A DNA stretch of 10,242 nucleotides from Lachnospiraceae bacterium (lineage in GTDB: Bacteria; Bacillota; Clostridia; Lachnospirales; Lachnospiraceae): positions 1 to 10,242 of the forward strand of contig JAGKTY010000054.1 in the NCBI GenBank assembly GCA_021153185.1. The letters run 5' to 3'. Positions 1-5,463 of this stretch are shown here, in pieces. Position 1 is the stretch's first letter. The number at the start of each line of letters is the position of its first letter. A program made the position numbers and the translations under genes. Under the pieces are notes generated by a model that did not search any database, was not told where the DNA came from, and saw only the letters and a list, made by a program, of their open reading frames with translations.

Positions 1-23
1 AACATTCAAAAAGCAACTCATAG

Positions 24-93
24 GTGGCTCACTTTCAGATGAGCGCAAGTGGCTCAAAATCAAATGAGCGAGTGGCTCACTTTATGATTGACA
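24..93 (+). repeat. Three tandem palindromic repeats, probable IS21-family element end
   Basis: Three 22-bp units start at 24, 49 and 72, each opening with GTGGCTCA. The first two close with ATGAGCG, so each holds an inverted repeat GCTCA-N8-TGAGC. The third keeps the left half (GTGGCTCACTTT) but ends in TTGACA at 93. IS21-family elements carry several repeated transposase-binding sites at each end and often terminate in CA, so this looks like the end of such an element whose body lies to the left of the window. No transposase gene is visible here. The nuclease remnant begins a few bases beyond 93, consistent with an insertion into that gene. The family assignment is inference; the repeats themselves are plain. 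Confidence 0.5.
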
Positions 94-100
94 TTCATAA

Positions 101-381
101 GAAGAAAACGGCTGGGGAAAATCAATTGTTCAAGTACTCTCAACAGAATTGCAAAAAGAGTTTCCTGGTGCAAAGGGATATTCAGCAGCCAATCTGTGGC
201 GAATGCGTAATTTTTATTTAACTTACCGTGATTCTGAAAAACTCGCACCATTGGTGCGAGAAATTAGCTGGAGCAACAACATCATCATTATGGAAAAGTG
301 TAAGGATGATCTGCAACGGGAATTTTACATACAGATGGTGAAACGATATGGATGGACAAAGCGTATCTTAACTAATCACCA
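101..381 (+). pseudogene. DUF1016/YhcG-family PDDEXK nuclease remnant (N-terminal domain fragment)
   Basis: After an in-frame stop at 98-100 the frame reads EENGWGKSIVQVLSTELQ, then KEFPGAKGYSAANLWRMRNF, and later REFYIQMVKRYGWTKRIL. These are hallmark stretches of the DUF1016 N-terminal domain (WGK, EFPG.KG(F/Y)S, NLWRMR.FY, GW(S/T)). Full-length family members run to roughly 330-380 residues and carry the PDDEXK nuclease domain at the C-terminus. Here about 93 residues survive. The start and upstream helices are missing, replaced by the repeat-bearing element end. Homology stops abruptly near TNH at about 381, where the frame runs antisense into the end of the next gene. Reading continues to a stop at 604, but that tail is a shadow of the minus-strand gene. 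The remnant cannot encode a nuclease. Confidence 0.72.
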
Positions 382-713
382 AAAGATTTGTCAACAATGC
401 TATAGCTTTCTCTATTTGCATCAATTGGATGACTGTAATCAACCGAATAAGTGGTACGGTCATAATGTTGAAGAAGGCGTCCATTTTCATCATCGTAGCA
501 AATTACTAAATTTAATTCAGATAAATTTTCTCTTTCCAAAGCGAGAAATAATTCGTCTTTTATATCTTCAAAGGCGGTTTTGTTTTTCTTGTATTGGTCG
601 ATAAAATATTGTTCCTCTGCGTAGTACATAATAAGTAGGGGACTGACAAATGTCAATACGAGCAGGAGAATACCTACAATTCCAATAATTATCCAGATTT
701 TTGATTTCTTCAT
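372..713 (-). CDS. Small single-pass membrane protein, unknown function, possibly C-terminally truncated
   Basis: The gene encodes 113 residues. It opens with a basic start (MKKSKIW) and one hydrophobic helix at about residues 6-30, followed by a charged, probably extracytoplasmic domain with no recognised motif and no lipobox cysteine. The start at 713 has a good Shine-Dalgarno, GAAGGAG, about 9 bases upstream and inside the end of the preceding XRE gene. The two genes are separated by only six bases, so they are probably transcribed together and translationally coupled. The protein ends exactly where the DUF1016 remnant also breaks off (about 372-381), which suggests that recombination removed its real C-terminus. 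I do not recognise the family. A membrane partner of the regulator or a cargo protein of the integrative element are both possible. Confidence 0.6.
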   Translation of the reverse strand: MKKSKIWIIIGIVGILLLVLTFVSPLLIMYYAEEQYFIDQYKKNKTAFEDIKDELFLALERENLSELNLVICYDDENGRLLQHYDRTTYSVDYSHPIDANRESYSIVDKSFGD

Positions 714-719
714 ATCGGG

Positions 720-1361
720 TTACTCCTTCTTCGGCTTCCTCTTCCTCTTCACATAAGAGAAATCCGGAAACAAGTCTTTTAACAATTCAGCAGTTTCTTC
801 TGCATCGTCATCCTCATTCATATTCTGAACCAGTAGCTGGTCATCATCATCAAGATTCAACGAAACAGTATACTCTTTATTCGAGTCTGTTGGGTTCATT
901 GGGTACTTCACCTCTTTGAGATAGTATTCTGTTTCGGATATTTCTCCATCCTCCAGCTTGTCTCGTAAATGTGCCCAATACTCAACCATCTTTCGGAAGT
1001 TATCAAGGTCGTCCTGTGGACGGGGACCGGCACTTGGAAGCCGCCTTTCAAATTTAAAGCAAACTTCTCCGTCTTTTATAGTGGGGCGTAATCCATATGC
1101 CCATTCAATATCAAACAGCACATGAAGTGCACTGAATATATTTGCTACATCAGGGTCAGATAATGTATAAAAGCTGACACCTAGATTATTGGCAATATTT
1201 AATAAAGTAGCTTCATCCGGATATCTGTTTCCAAGCTCATAGTTTCTGATGGTGGATTCGTTTAATCCACATTTATCTGCTAATTCCTTTTGCGTCATAT
1301 CAGATGCAATTCTGAAATTACGAATCAAATAGCCTACCCGGCTGGTAAATTTCTCGCCCAT
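720..1361 (-). CDS. XRE-family HTH transcriptional regulator of an integrative element
   Basis: This is a 213-residue protein with an N-terminal Cro/CI-type helix-turn-helix at about residues 8-62 (TQKELADKCGLNESTIRNYE, then NRYPDEATLLNIANNLGVS). The remainder is a long, acidic, probably dimerising or sensory region, rich in Asp near residues 170-190, with a very basic last ten residues (KRKRKPKKE). Regulators of this size are common beside the excisionase/integrase genes of Clostridia integrative elements, where they repress the divergent recombination operon. The ATG at 1361 has AAGGAG upstream. The gene diverges from the excisionase-like gene at 1662 across about 300 bases with two palindromic operators. 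It probably represses that promoter and its own. Its end carries the ribosome binding site of the next minus-strand gene. Confidence 0.88.
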   Translation of the reverse strand: MGEKFTSRVGYLIRNFRIASDMTQKELADKCGLNESTIRNYELGNRYPDEATLLNIANNLGVSFYTLSDPDVANIFSALHVLFDIEWAYGLRPTIKDGEVCFKFERRLPSAGPRPQDDLDNFRKMVEYWAHLRDKLEDGEISETEYYLKEVKYPMNPTDSNKEYTVSLNLDDDDQLLVQNMNEDDDAEETAELLKDLFPDFSYVKRKRKPKKE

Positions 1362-1414
1362 TTTTACTGCTCCTTATAAGTGTAATGAGCGTTGTCATGC
1401 ATCGTACATTAATA

Positions 1415-1555
1415 CTAAATACGTTTTCTGCGAGGCAAAAACTCGAAAAACCTTCGGTTTTCCTCATTCGCGGGCGCGTTCTCATGGTGCTTTGCCGCTT
1501 GTTCATACTTCGCATGCCAATCGGCAAAACCCCATGCTCACTTTTGCCTTCGCAT
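1415..1555 (-). other. Cryptic leader reading frame between XRE gene and its promoter, interrupted by one stop
   Basis: On the minus strand an ATG at 1553-1555, just downstream of a TATAAT at 1558-1563, opens MRRQK, then a TGA at 1538-1540. The same frame then runs 40 codons to TAG at 1415-1417. The open part begins AWGFADWHAKYEQAAKHH and continues through ENAPANEENRRFFEF to a basic end. The composition (Trp, His, Glu, Arg, no low complexity, GC-rich third positions) looks like a translated sequence rather than noise, although it has no good internal start or ribosome binding site. It may be a remnant of a small element gene, or a leader peptide broken by a nonsense change. I do not recognise the family. 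The same strand also has a short hairpin, AAAACC-TTC-GGTTTT, near 1447-1461. Confidence 0.3.
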
Positions 1556-1557
1556 AC

Positions 1558-1598
1558 ATTATATCATCAACAGTGCAAAAATGAACTGTTAATATAAT
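1558..1598. promoter_or_regulatory. Divergent promoters for the XRE regulator (-) and the xis/int unit (+)
   Basis: On the minus strand, TATAAT lies at 1558-1563 with a weak -35 (TTCATT) at 1580-1585, spacer 16. On the plus strand, TATAAT lies at 1593-1598; its -35 region near 1570-1575 is poor, so that promoter may need activation or be weak. The two -10 elements face away from each other across the first palindromic operator. The remaining bases 1362-1557 hold the cryptic minus-strand frame described separately. Confidence 0.5.
1569..1590. promoter_or_regulatory. Palindromic operator 1
   Basis: This 22-bp dyad has AACAGT and ACTGTT arms around GCAAAAATGA. It overlaps the -35 regions of both divergent promoters and matches the right half (AAATGAACTG) of the second operator at 1608-1629. 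It is a probable binding site for the adjacent XRE protein (inference). Confidence 0.5.
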
Positions 1599-1607
1599 AC
1601 ACATCAT

Positions 1608-1629
1608 AACAGTTCAGAAATGAACTGAA
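1608..1629. promoter_or_regulatory. Palindromic operator 2
   Basis: A perfect dyad CAGTTCA-GAAA-TGAACTG, 39 bp from the start of operator 1, lies just downstream of the plus-strand -10 and upstream of the excisionase-like gene. Its placement would block transcription of the recombination genes. Two spaced sites of shared sequence are typical of cooperative Cro/CI-type binding. Confidence 0.55.
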
Positions 1630-1661
1630 TAATAAAAGCAAAAGAGAGGAGGCATTAGCTT

Positions 1662-1823
1662 ATGGGGAACAAGAGATTTTTGACAGCGCAGGATGTCATG
1701 GAAATGCTGGGAGTTTCGCTATCGTATTCCTATAAACTGATACGACGGCTGAATGCGGAACTTGAGGCGGATGGATTCGTGACAATAAAAGGGCGTGTCA
1801 GTACACAGTATTTTATGAAATGA
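1662..1823 (+). CDS. Small excisionase-like winged-helix DNA-binding protein, probably shortened by a stop
   Basis: The gene encodes 53 residues: MGNKRFLTAQDVMEMLGVSL, a helix-turn-helix of the MerR/excisionase type, then a recognition-helix region SYSYKLIRRLNAELEADGF and a wing-like VTIKGRVST. In Clostridia integrative elements such short proteins sit immediately before the tyrosine integrase and steer it to excision. A strong GAGAGGAGG lies 10 bases before the ATG. The TGA at 1821-1823 looks premature: the same frame continues IYGLSTDKEVG and stops at TAG 1857-1859, directly abutting the integrase ATG. Related proteins often end with a Y-F-x-(2-3)-IYG segment, and here YFMK-stop-IYG fits that pattern. 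The lost dozen residues may or may not matter for DNA binding. Confidence 0.62.
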   Translation: MGNKRFLTAQDVMEMLGVSLSYSYKLIRRLNAELEADGFVTIKGRVSTQYFMK

Positions 1824-1859
1824 ATCTACGGGCTATCTACGGATAAGGAGGTGGGATAG

Positions 1860-2161
1860 ATGGCGGTTATCAAGAATAATAAGACTGGAATGTGGGAGGT
1901 GAGAACCTATTATAAGGATTTGACTGGAGCAAGGAAACAGAAAACCAAGAGGGGATTTGCCAAGAAGAGTGAAGCACTTGAATGGGAGAGAAATTTCAAG
2001 CTGAAAAAGGATAATGGAGAGTTATTCTCCCCTACCTATCTGAAAACCATCCATAATCAGCTCAGTGCATATTAAATCATGCAGTCAATATGTATGGATT
2101 AAAGGATAATGTGGCATGAAAAGCCGGAACTATGGGCAAAGAAGAAAATAAGGAAATGCAG
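1860..2161 (+). pseudogene. Tyrosine recombinase (ICE integrase) remnant: arm-binding domain plus scattered pieces
   Basis: The first 50 or so codons (MAVIKNNKTGMWEVRTYYKD, then LTGARKQKTKRGFAKKSEAL) form the N-terminal arm-type DNA-binding domain of Tn916/Tn1549-like integrases. After KLKKD the sequence jumps to SPTYLKTIHNQLSA, which normally lies about 70 residues further on, so most of the core-binding domain is deleted. At 2070-2075 the frame hits TAA. One base over, the homologous reading continues as NHAVNMYGLKDNVA, meets TGA at 2117-2119, and continues KAGTMGKEENKEMQ. The catalytic domain with the Arg, His-x-x-Arg and Tyr residues is absent. The ATG at 1860 follows GGAGGTGGG and directly abuts the ancestral excisionase stop. 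The integrase is inactive, so the element cannot move by itself. Confidence 0.82.
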
Positions 2162-2428
2162 GCTACAGAGGAATTGACGGCAGAACTTGAAATCTTAAAT
2201 GTCGAAAAACAGGAAGCTGAGAGTGTGATTGCATCAGTAGGTGCTGAAATTGCAGATGCAAGGGAAGAAGTTGAAGAAAATAAAAAGCACCTTGTTGAAA
2301 TAAACGAGCAAATCTCAGACAGGGAAAAACGCTATGCAGTATATGAAAAGAAAATTGATAAAGTATTGGCTGCTGGAAAGCCTGTTGCAAAGGAACTTGC
2401 TGTGATTTTTTTATATATGGTGTATTGA
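2162..2428 (+). pseudogene. Coiled-coil fragment fused in frame to the integrase remnant; possible mobilization-protein piece
   Basis: After the integrase motif KEMQ the frame continues without a stop into about 82 residues of a heptad-rich coiled coil (ATEELTAELEILNVEKQEAE, later REEVEENKKHLVEINEQISD, then KIDKVLAAGKPVAKELAVI) and ends at TGA 2426-2428. The last five residues or so, over the T-run and promoter region, look non-native. An ATG at 2132 could start a 98-residue chimera, but no Shine-Dalgarno precedes it. Long Glu/Lys coiled coils of this kind occur in the C-terminal halves of relaxases and plasmid recombination (MobV/Pre-like) proteins, so an origin in the element's mobilization gene is plausible but unproven. 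It has no known function in this state. Confidence 0.45.
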
Positions 2429-2472
2429 CTTCCTAACGGATATTAGGCATAATGTTCCTAACGGATATTAGG
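2425..2472 (+). promoter_or_regulatory. TetR-operon promoter with two identical operators
   Basis: TTGACT at 2425-2430 and CATAAT at 2448-2453 are spaced by 17 bp. The 16-bp sequence CCTAACGGATATTAGG, an inverted repeat CCTAA-N6-TTAGG, occurs at 2432-2447, filling the spacer, and again at 2457-2472, just after the -10. The two copies are identical and 25 bp apart. The likely ligand is the TetR protein encoded immediately downstream, giving autorepression of the whole cassette. Confidence 0.8.
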
Positions 2473-2496
2473 TATATGAAGATTGGAGAAAACGAA

Positions 2497-3093
2497 ATGG
2501 AAAGGATAAAAACAAAGGACAGAATACTTTTAGCAGCGCTTGATTTGTTTTCAGAAAAGGGATATGACCAGGCATCCATTGATTTAATTGCAGAAGCTGT
2601 GGGAATAAAAGGTCCATCCATATACGCACATTATAAGGGAAAGGAAGATATTCTCGATTCCCTGATTGCTATGATGGAACAAAAATATGATGAGAATTTC
2701 GGAAATAGCTCTAATTTGGATAAGATACCGGAATCGCTGGAAGAATTCAAGGAAGATTGTCTGAGACGAGTTGGATTCACAATGAAGGATCCTCAGATAA
2801 AAAAGGTCAGAAGATTTTGTGCGAAGGAGCAGTATAGAAATGAAAAGATTGCGGCACTTACATCAAAGCACCAACTGACCGGAAATCAGGAAATGTATGC
2901 ACTGATGTTAGAAAAAATGATGGAAAAGAATCTGATTCGCAGGTTTGACGCCAATCTGCTTGCTTTAGAGATTGTTGCACCGGTAACAGTGATGATAGAG
3001 ATTGCAGACCGGGAGCCTGACAGGACGGACGAAATGTGGACGCAGATAGGAGTGCATCTGTCACATTTTGTTGAAATCTATGGGATGAAGTAA
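2497..3093 (+). CDS. TetR/AcrR-family transcriptional repressor
   Basis: This 198-residue protein starts at MERIKTKDRILLAALDLF. The TetR N-terminal helix-turn-helix spans about residues 5-50, with the family pattern FSEKGYDQASIDLIAEAVGI then GPSIYAHYKGKEDIL. The helical C-terminal region would bind a ligand and dimerise. I chose the ATG at 2497 because GGAG lies 8 bases upstream. Longer in-frame starts at 2452 or 2476 would fall within or too near the operators and lack a site. It heads a probable operon with the small membrane protein and the esterase-family gene. The promoter contains two palindromic operators, so the protein most likely represses its own operon until an inducer binds. The inducing ligand is unknown. 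Confidence 0.88.
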   Translation: MERIKTKDRILLAALDLFSEKGYDQASIDLIAEAVGIKGPSIYAHYKGKEDILDSLIAMMEQKYDENFGNSSNLDKIPESLEEFKEDCLRRVGFTMKDPQIKKVRRFCAKEQYRNEKIAALTSKHQLTGNQEMYALMLEKMMEKNLIRRFDANLLALEIVAPVTVMIEIADREPDRTDEMWTQIGVHLSHFVEIYGMK

Positions 3094-3133
3094 GTTGAAA
3101 TCATCAAAGAAGATGGGAAGGGAAGGATTTATT

Positions 3134-3389
3134 ATGAAGAAACGTATACGACAATACGAAAACCTTCAAAGCATGCATGTATTATATTACGATTGCCATG
3201 CTGCTGCTTGATCCGCTGTATTTGAGCATATTGTGCGGATTTTTCGGCGGTGGTGATATGAACGGGATTGCGCTTTTGCTTCCCGAGTGGTTGGCGAGAT
3301 CTTTCTTTGGAGTGTTATTGATAATAAACTTCGTGATGTTTTGGAAGGTGGTTCTTCCCAAATATAAGGAAGCATTTGCAGAACAATGA
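3134..3389 (+). CDS. Small two-helix membrane protein, apparently frameshifted near its start
   Basis: The main frame (ATG 3177 to TGA 3387-3389, 70 residues) has two hydrophobic helices, about YYITIAMLLLDPLYLSILCG and SFFGVLLIINFVMFWKVVLP, separated by a Gly-rich loop. No ribosome binding site precedes 3177. A better start lies at 3134 (AAGG seven bases upstream) and reads MKKRIRQYEN, but that frame terminates after 25 codons. Shifting frame in the GAAAACC run at about 3158-3164 gives MKKRIRQYE followed by TFKACMYYIT, a natural N-terminus of about 85 residues. I infer a single-base indel, either genuine or an assembly error. The gene sits between the TetR repressor and the esterase-family gene. 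I do not recognise the family. Confidence 0.6.
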
Positions 3390-3418
3390 ATTTCCGTAGA
3401 AAGGGAGGGCAAAAGTAT

Positions 3419-3479
3419 ATGAAAAAAAGAATTTATTTCTGCCCGGTCTGACGAGGACGGGGTGGAGTGGAAATTATAA
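3419..3479 (+). other. Short out-of-frame peptide remnant upstream of the esterase-family gene
   Basis: ATG at 3419 with a strong AGGGAGGG upstream reads MKKRIYFCPV and stops. With one fewer A in the seven-A run at 3422-3428 the frame would read MKKEFISARSDEDGVEWKL, a more protein-like 19-residue peptide ending at TAA 3477-3479. It may be the truncated head of a lost cassette gene or, less likely, a leader peptide for the downstream esterase-family gene. The evidence is limited to the ribosome binding site and the composition. Confidence 0.25.
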
Positions 3480-3510
3480 GCGTGTAAAGATGAGAGGAGT
3501 TGGTTGACGG

Positions 3511-4701
3511 ATGAAAAAAGATCATGCAAAAAAGCGATATATTGGAAAGATAATCATGGCGTTTCTATTTGGAGCTGCAATCATGGCATTCATAAGATAT
3601 ATATCTTATGGGGGTATGAACTCCGGAACACAGGTAAATAATGAAGAATTTCTGAAAGTTGCAGAGGGAATCGATGAGATTGCGATACCGGAAAATGTAA
3701 AGATATTCGCTCTTGGAGAGGCGACCCACGGAAATAAAGAATTTCAGGATTTAAAGCTTGATTTGTTTAGAAAAATGGTAGAGGAATATAACTGTAAGAC
3801 CTTTGCCTTAGAAGCAGATTATGGTGGATGCTTATTGGTAAATCAATATATACACGGTGAGGGGAAAATTACGGAAGATGATGCAGTGAAAGCACTTGCT
3901 TTTCATATTTACCAGACGGATGAAATGAGGGCATTGATTCGCTATATGGCAGATTATAATAAACAGGCAAAACCGGAAGAGATGTTAAGCTTTTATGGGT
4001 TTGATATGCAAAACTCTGACTTGGAACAAAAATGTGTAGATGAAGCATTTTCAGAACTTAAGATGCAGTATACCGATATGGAAGATGCTGCGGAAACTTT
4101 AAAGAATATACCAGGGATGGAAATGTATGCGCAGGCAGCGAGATGTTATCTGCAAAATCAGGAGCTTAGTAATGCGTCAAATGTAGATTATGCAAAAATA
4201 AGAGATCATTATATGGCTGAAAACATCGACTGGATTTATGAGCATGTTCAGAAAGGAAACGAATCTATGCTTATGATTTCGGGGCATAACGGACATGTGG
4301 CAAAGAAGAGTACATATACTACATTCATGGGTGAAGAACTGTTTGAAAAATATGGTGATGATTATTTTGTCATTGGCACAGATTTTTACAAAACTGAATG
4401 CAATTTGCCTGGAAAAAATGGAAAAAGAATAACGCGAAAATTTTATTCTGCGGATCCTTTGGCAAATACAGCGCATGCCCTTGGGATGGATATGACGTAT
4501 CTTGATTTTGATAAACTGCAGAAATCAGAAAAAATCAAGGAAATTATCAATAAAAATATGCTGATGGGATCACTCGGAGAGGGTTATAGCTTTTTGAATA
4601 AGATCTTACCAAATAGCTATAGAATCAATGATGTCCCTGCAGAATTATATGACGGAATGATTATTGTGAAAAATGCGACACCAACAGATATAAAGAATTA
4701 A
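3511..4701 (+). CDS. Membrane-anchored erythromycin-esterase-family hydrolase
   Basis: This 396-residue protein has an N-terminal membrane helix at about residues 11-30 and a single erythromycin-esterase-family domain (PF05139 type) from about residue 45 to 390. Family motifs are present: FALGEATHGNKEFQ (Glu70, His73, Glu77), FALEADYGG (Glu101), the H-Y-Q-T-x-E-M segment near 132-139, FYGFDMQN, RDHYMAENIDW, and SGHNGHVAK (His259 and His262). EreA/EreB inactivate macrolides by lactone hydrolysis using the conserved His and Glu residues. Many homologues in Firmicutes have no demonstrated macrolide activity, so the substrate should not be assumed. The ATG at 3511 follows GAGGAG by about 12 bases. 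It is the largest gene of the TetR-controlled cassette. The anchor suggests a cell-surface location, unlike cytosolic Ere enzymes. Confidence 0.85.
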   Translation: MKKDHAKKRYIGKIIMAFLFGAAIMAFIRYISYGGMNSGTQVNNEEFLKVAEGIDEIAIPENVKIFALGEATHGNKEFQDLKLDLFRKMVEEYNCKTFALEADYGGCLLVNQYIHGEGKITEDDAVKALAFHIYQTDEMRALIRYMADYNKQAKPEEMLSFYGFDMQNSDLEQKCVDEAFSELKMQYTDMEDAAETLKNIPGMEMYAQAARCYLQNQELSNASNVDYAKIRDHYMAENIDWIYEHVQKGNESMLMISGHNGHVAKKSTYTTFMGEELFEKYGDDYFVIGTDFYKTECNLPGKNGKRITRKFYSADPLANTAHALGMDMTYLDFDKLQKSEKIKEIINKNMLMGSLGEGYSFLNKILPNSYRINDVPAELYDGMIIVKNATPTDIKN

Positions 4702-4714
4702 GCAGATTCAATCA

Positions 4715-4984
4715 TCCAATGCTGAATATGCGAAAGAACCTCATTTAGATATATTGCTAGTTTGCGTGGATAAGGAACATCAAGGAATGGGGATAGCAAC
4801 AGAATTGGTTGAATTTGCAAAGAAAATGTCTGATGATAAAGGTCTTCCGATACTTTTTGATACAGATATGAAGGACTATGCGGAAATATATCAGCATCTT
4901 GGCTGTAGACTGTACAATCAAGAGACAGCCGATAATAGTGTGACCAGGTACAGCCTGGTTTATCAAAAAGAACCGAATTTATAG
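4715..4984 (+). pseudogene. GNAT-family N-acetyltransferase C-terminal remnant
   Basis: The open frame runs from about 4694, with no convincing ATG, to TAG at 4982-4984. The part from about 4715 resembles the C-terminal half of a GNAT acetyltransferase: HLDILLVCVDKEHQGMGIAT forms strand 4 plus the acetyl-CoA loop (Q-x-x-G-x-G/A pattern), followed by LVEFAKK, LPILFDTDMKDYAEIYQHLG and CRLY. The N-terminal half is missing, and the sequence abuts the stop of the esterase-family gene at 4701. A TTG at 4754 could start a 76-residue product, but no ribosome binding site is seen. It is best read as a truncated gene left by recombination. Confidence 0.7.
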
Positions 4985-5068
4985 TTGTAGAGTAACTGTT
5001 CAGAAGGTCTGCGCACATTAAAGAGATATTTTAAAAACTAAATCGGAAGTTGAGGAGAGGATTGTGTT

Positions 5069-5401
5069 ATGACATTAAAGGATATAAGTAGCGGCCCTGA
5101 TTGGGTTATATGGGTAGTTGGCATTATCTTGGCTATATTCAGTATTATTCTTCTTACAGGACATGGTGCAAATTTGATAGCTGGATATAATACTGCAAGT
5201 AAGGAAGAAAAGGATAAGTACAATGCTAAGAAACTTAGCAGAGTCGTCGGAAGCGGAATGGGCGTTATAACTGTCTTGGTGTTTGTTATGGGGATTTTTG
5301 AGAATGTATTGCCGGCATCGTTCGCTACAATATTTGGAATTATTGTTATAATAGATATTGTAATAACGCTTGTGATAGCAAATACGGGCTGTAAGAAGTA
5401 G
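5069..5401 (+). CDS. DUF3784-family small membrane protein
   Basis: The protein has 110 residues and three predicted membrane helices (about residues 12-31, 62-80 and 84-106). The family-typical cytosolic loop after helix 1 reads GHGANLIAGYNTASKEEKDK, matching the G-x-(A/G)-x-LIAGYNT-x-S-x-EE-K-x-KY signature of DUF3784. The function of this family is unknown; members are small integral membrane proteins common in Firmicutes, often near other small membrane proteins or regulators. The ATG at 5069 has GAGGAGAGG upstream. No promoter stands out in 4985-5068, so transcription may continue from the TetR cassette through the GNAT remnant. The C-terminus ends in a short CKK tail. Confidence 0.8.
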   Translation: MTLKDISSGPDWVIWVVGIILAIFSIILLTGHGANLIAGYNTASKEEKDKYNAKKLSRVVGSGMGVITVLVFVMGIFENVLPASFATIFGIIVIIDIVITLVIANTGCKK

Positions 5402-5463
5402 GAAGAGGGGGCTTGATATATTTCTTTTAGAGGATATCGTTACTATGCTTTAGAATAATATTC

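Noticed and set aside
24..93. Short CRISPR-like array (repeat about 22 bp)
   Set aside because: The units are nearly contiguous with only 1-3 bases between them and no spacers; each unit is itself palindromic, as in transposase sites.
149..604. A complete 151-residue gene on the plus strand
   Set aside because: Only the first part (to about 381) matches the DUF1016 domain; the rest is antisense to the minus-strand membrane-protein gene.
1318..1597. Frames on both strands overlapping the XRE leader (69 and 70 codons)
   Set aside because: Very Arg/Met- or Leu/Cys-rich composition, no ribosome binding sites, and overlap with promoters and operators; another minus-strand frame there is more protein-like.
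3419..3451. Macrolide-type leader peptide (translation attenuator) for the esterase-family gene
   Set aside because: The peptide MKKRIYFCPV lacks known stalling motifs, and I see no convincing alternating hairpins that would mask the ribosome binding site at 3494-3498.
3182..3529. Minus-strand 115-codon frame opposite the small membrane protein
   Set aside because: Shadow of the plus-strand cassette; Ser/Pro-rich, no ribosome binding site, and the plus-strand frames carry clear signals.
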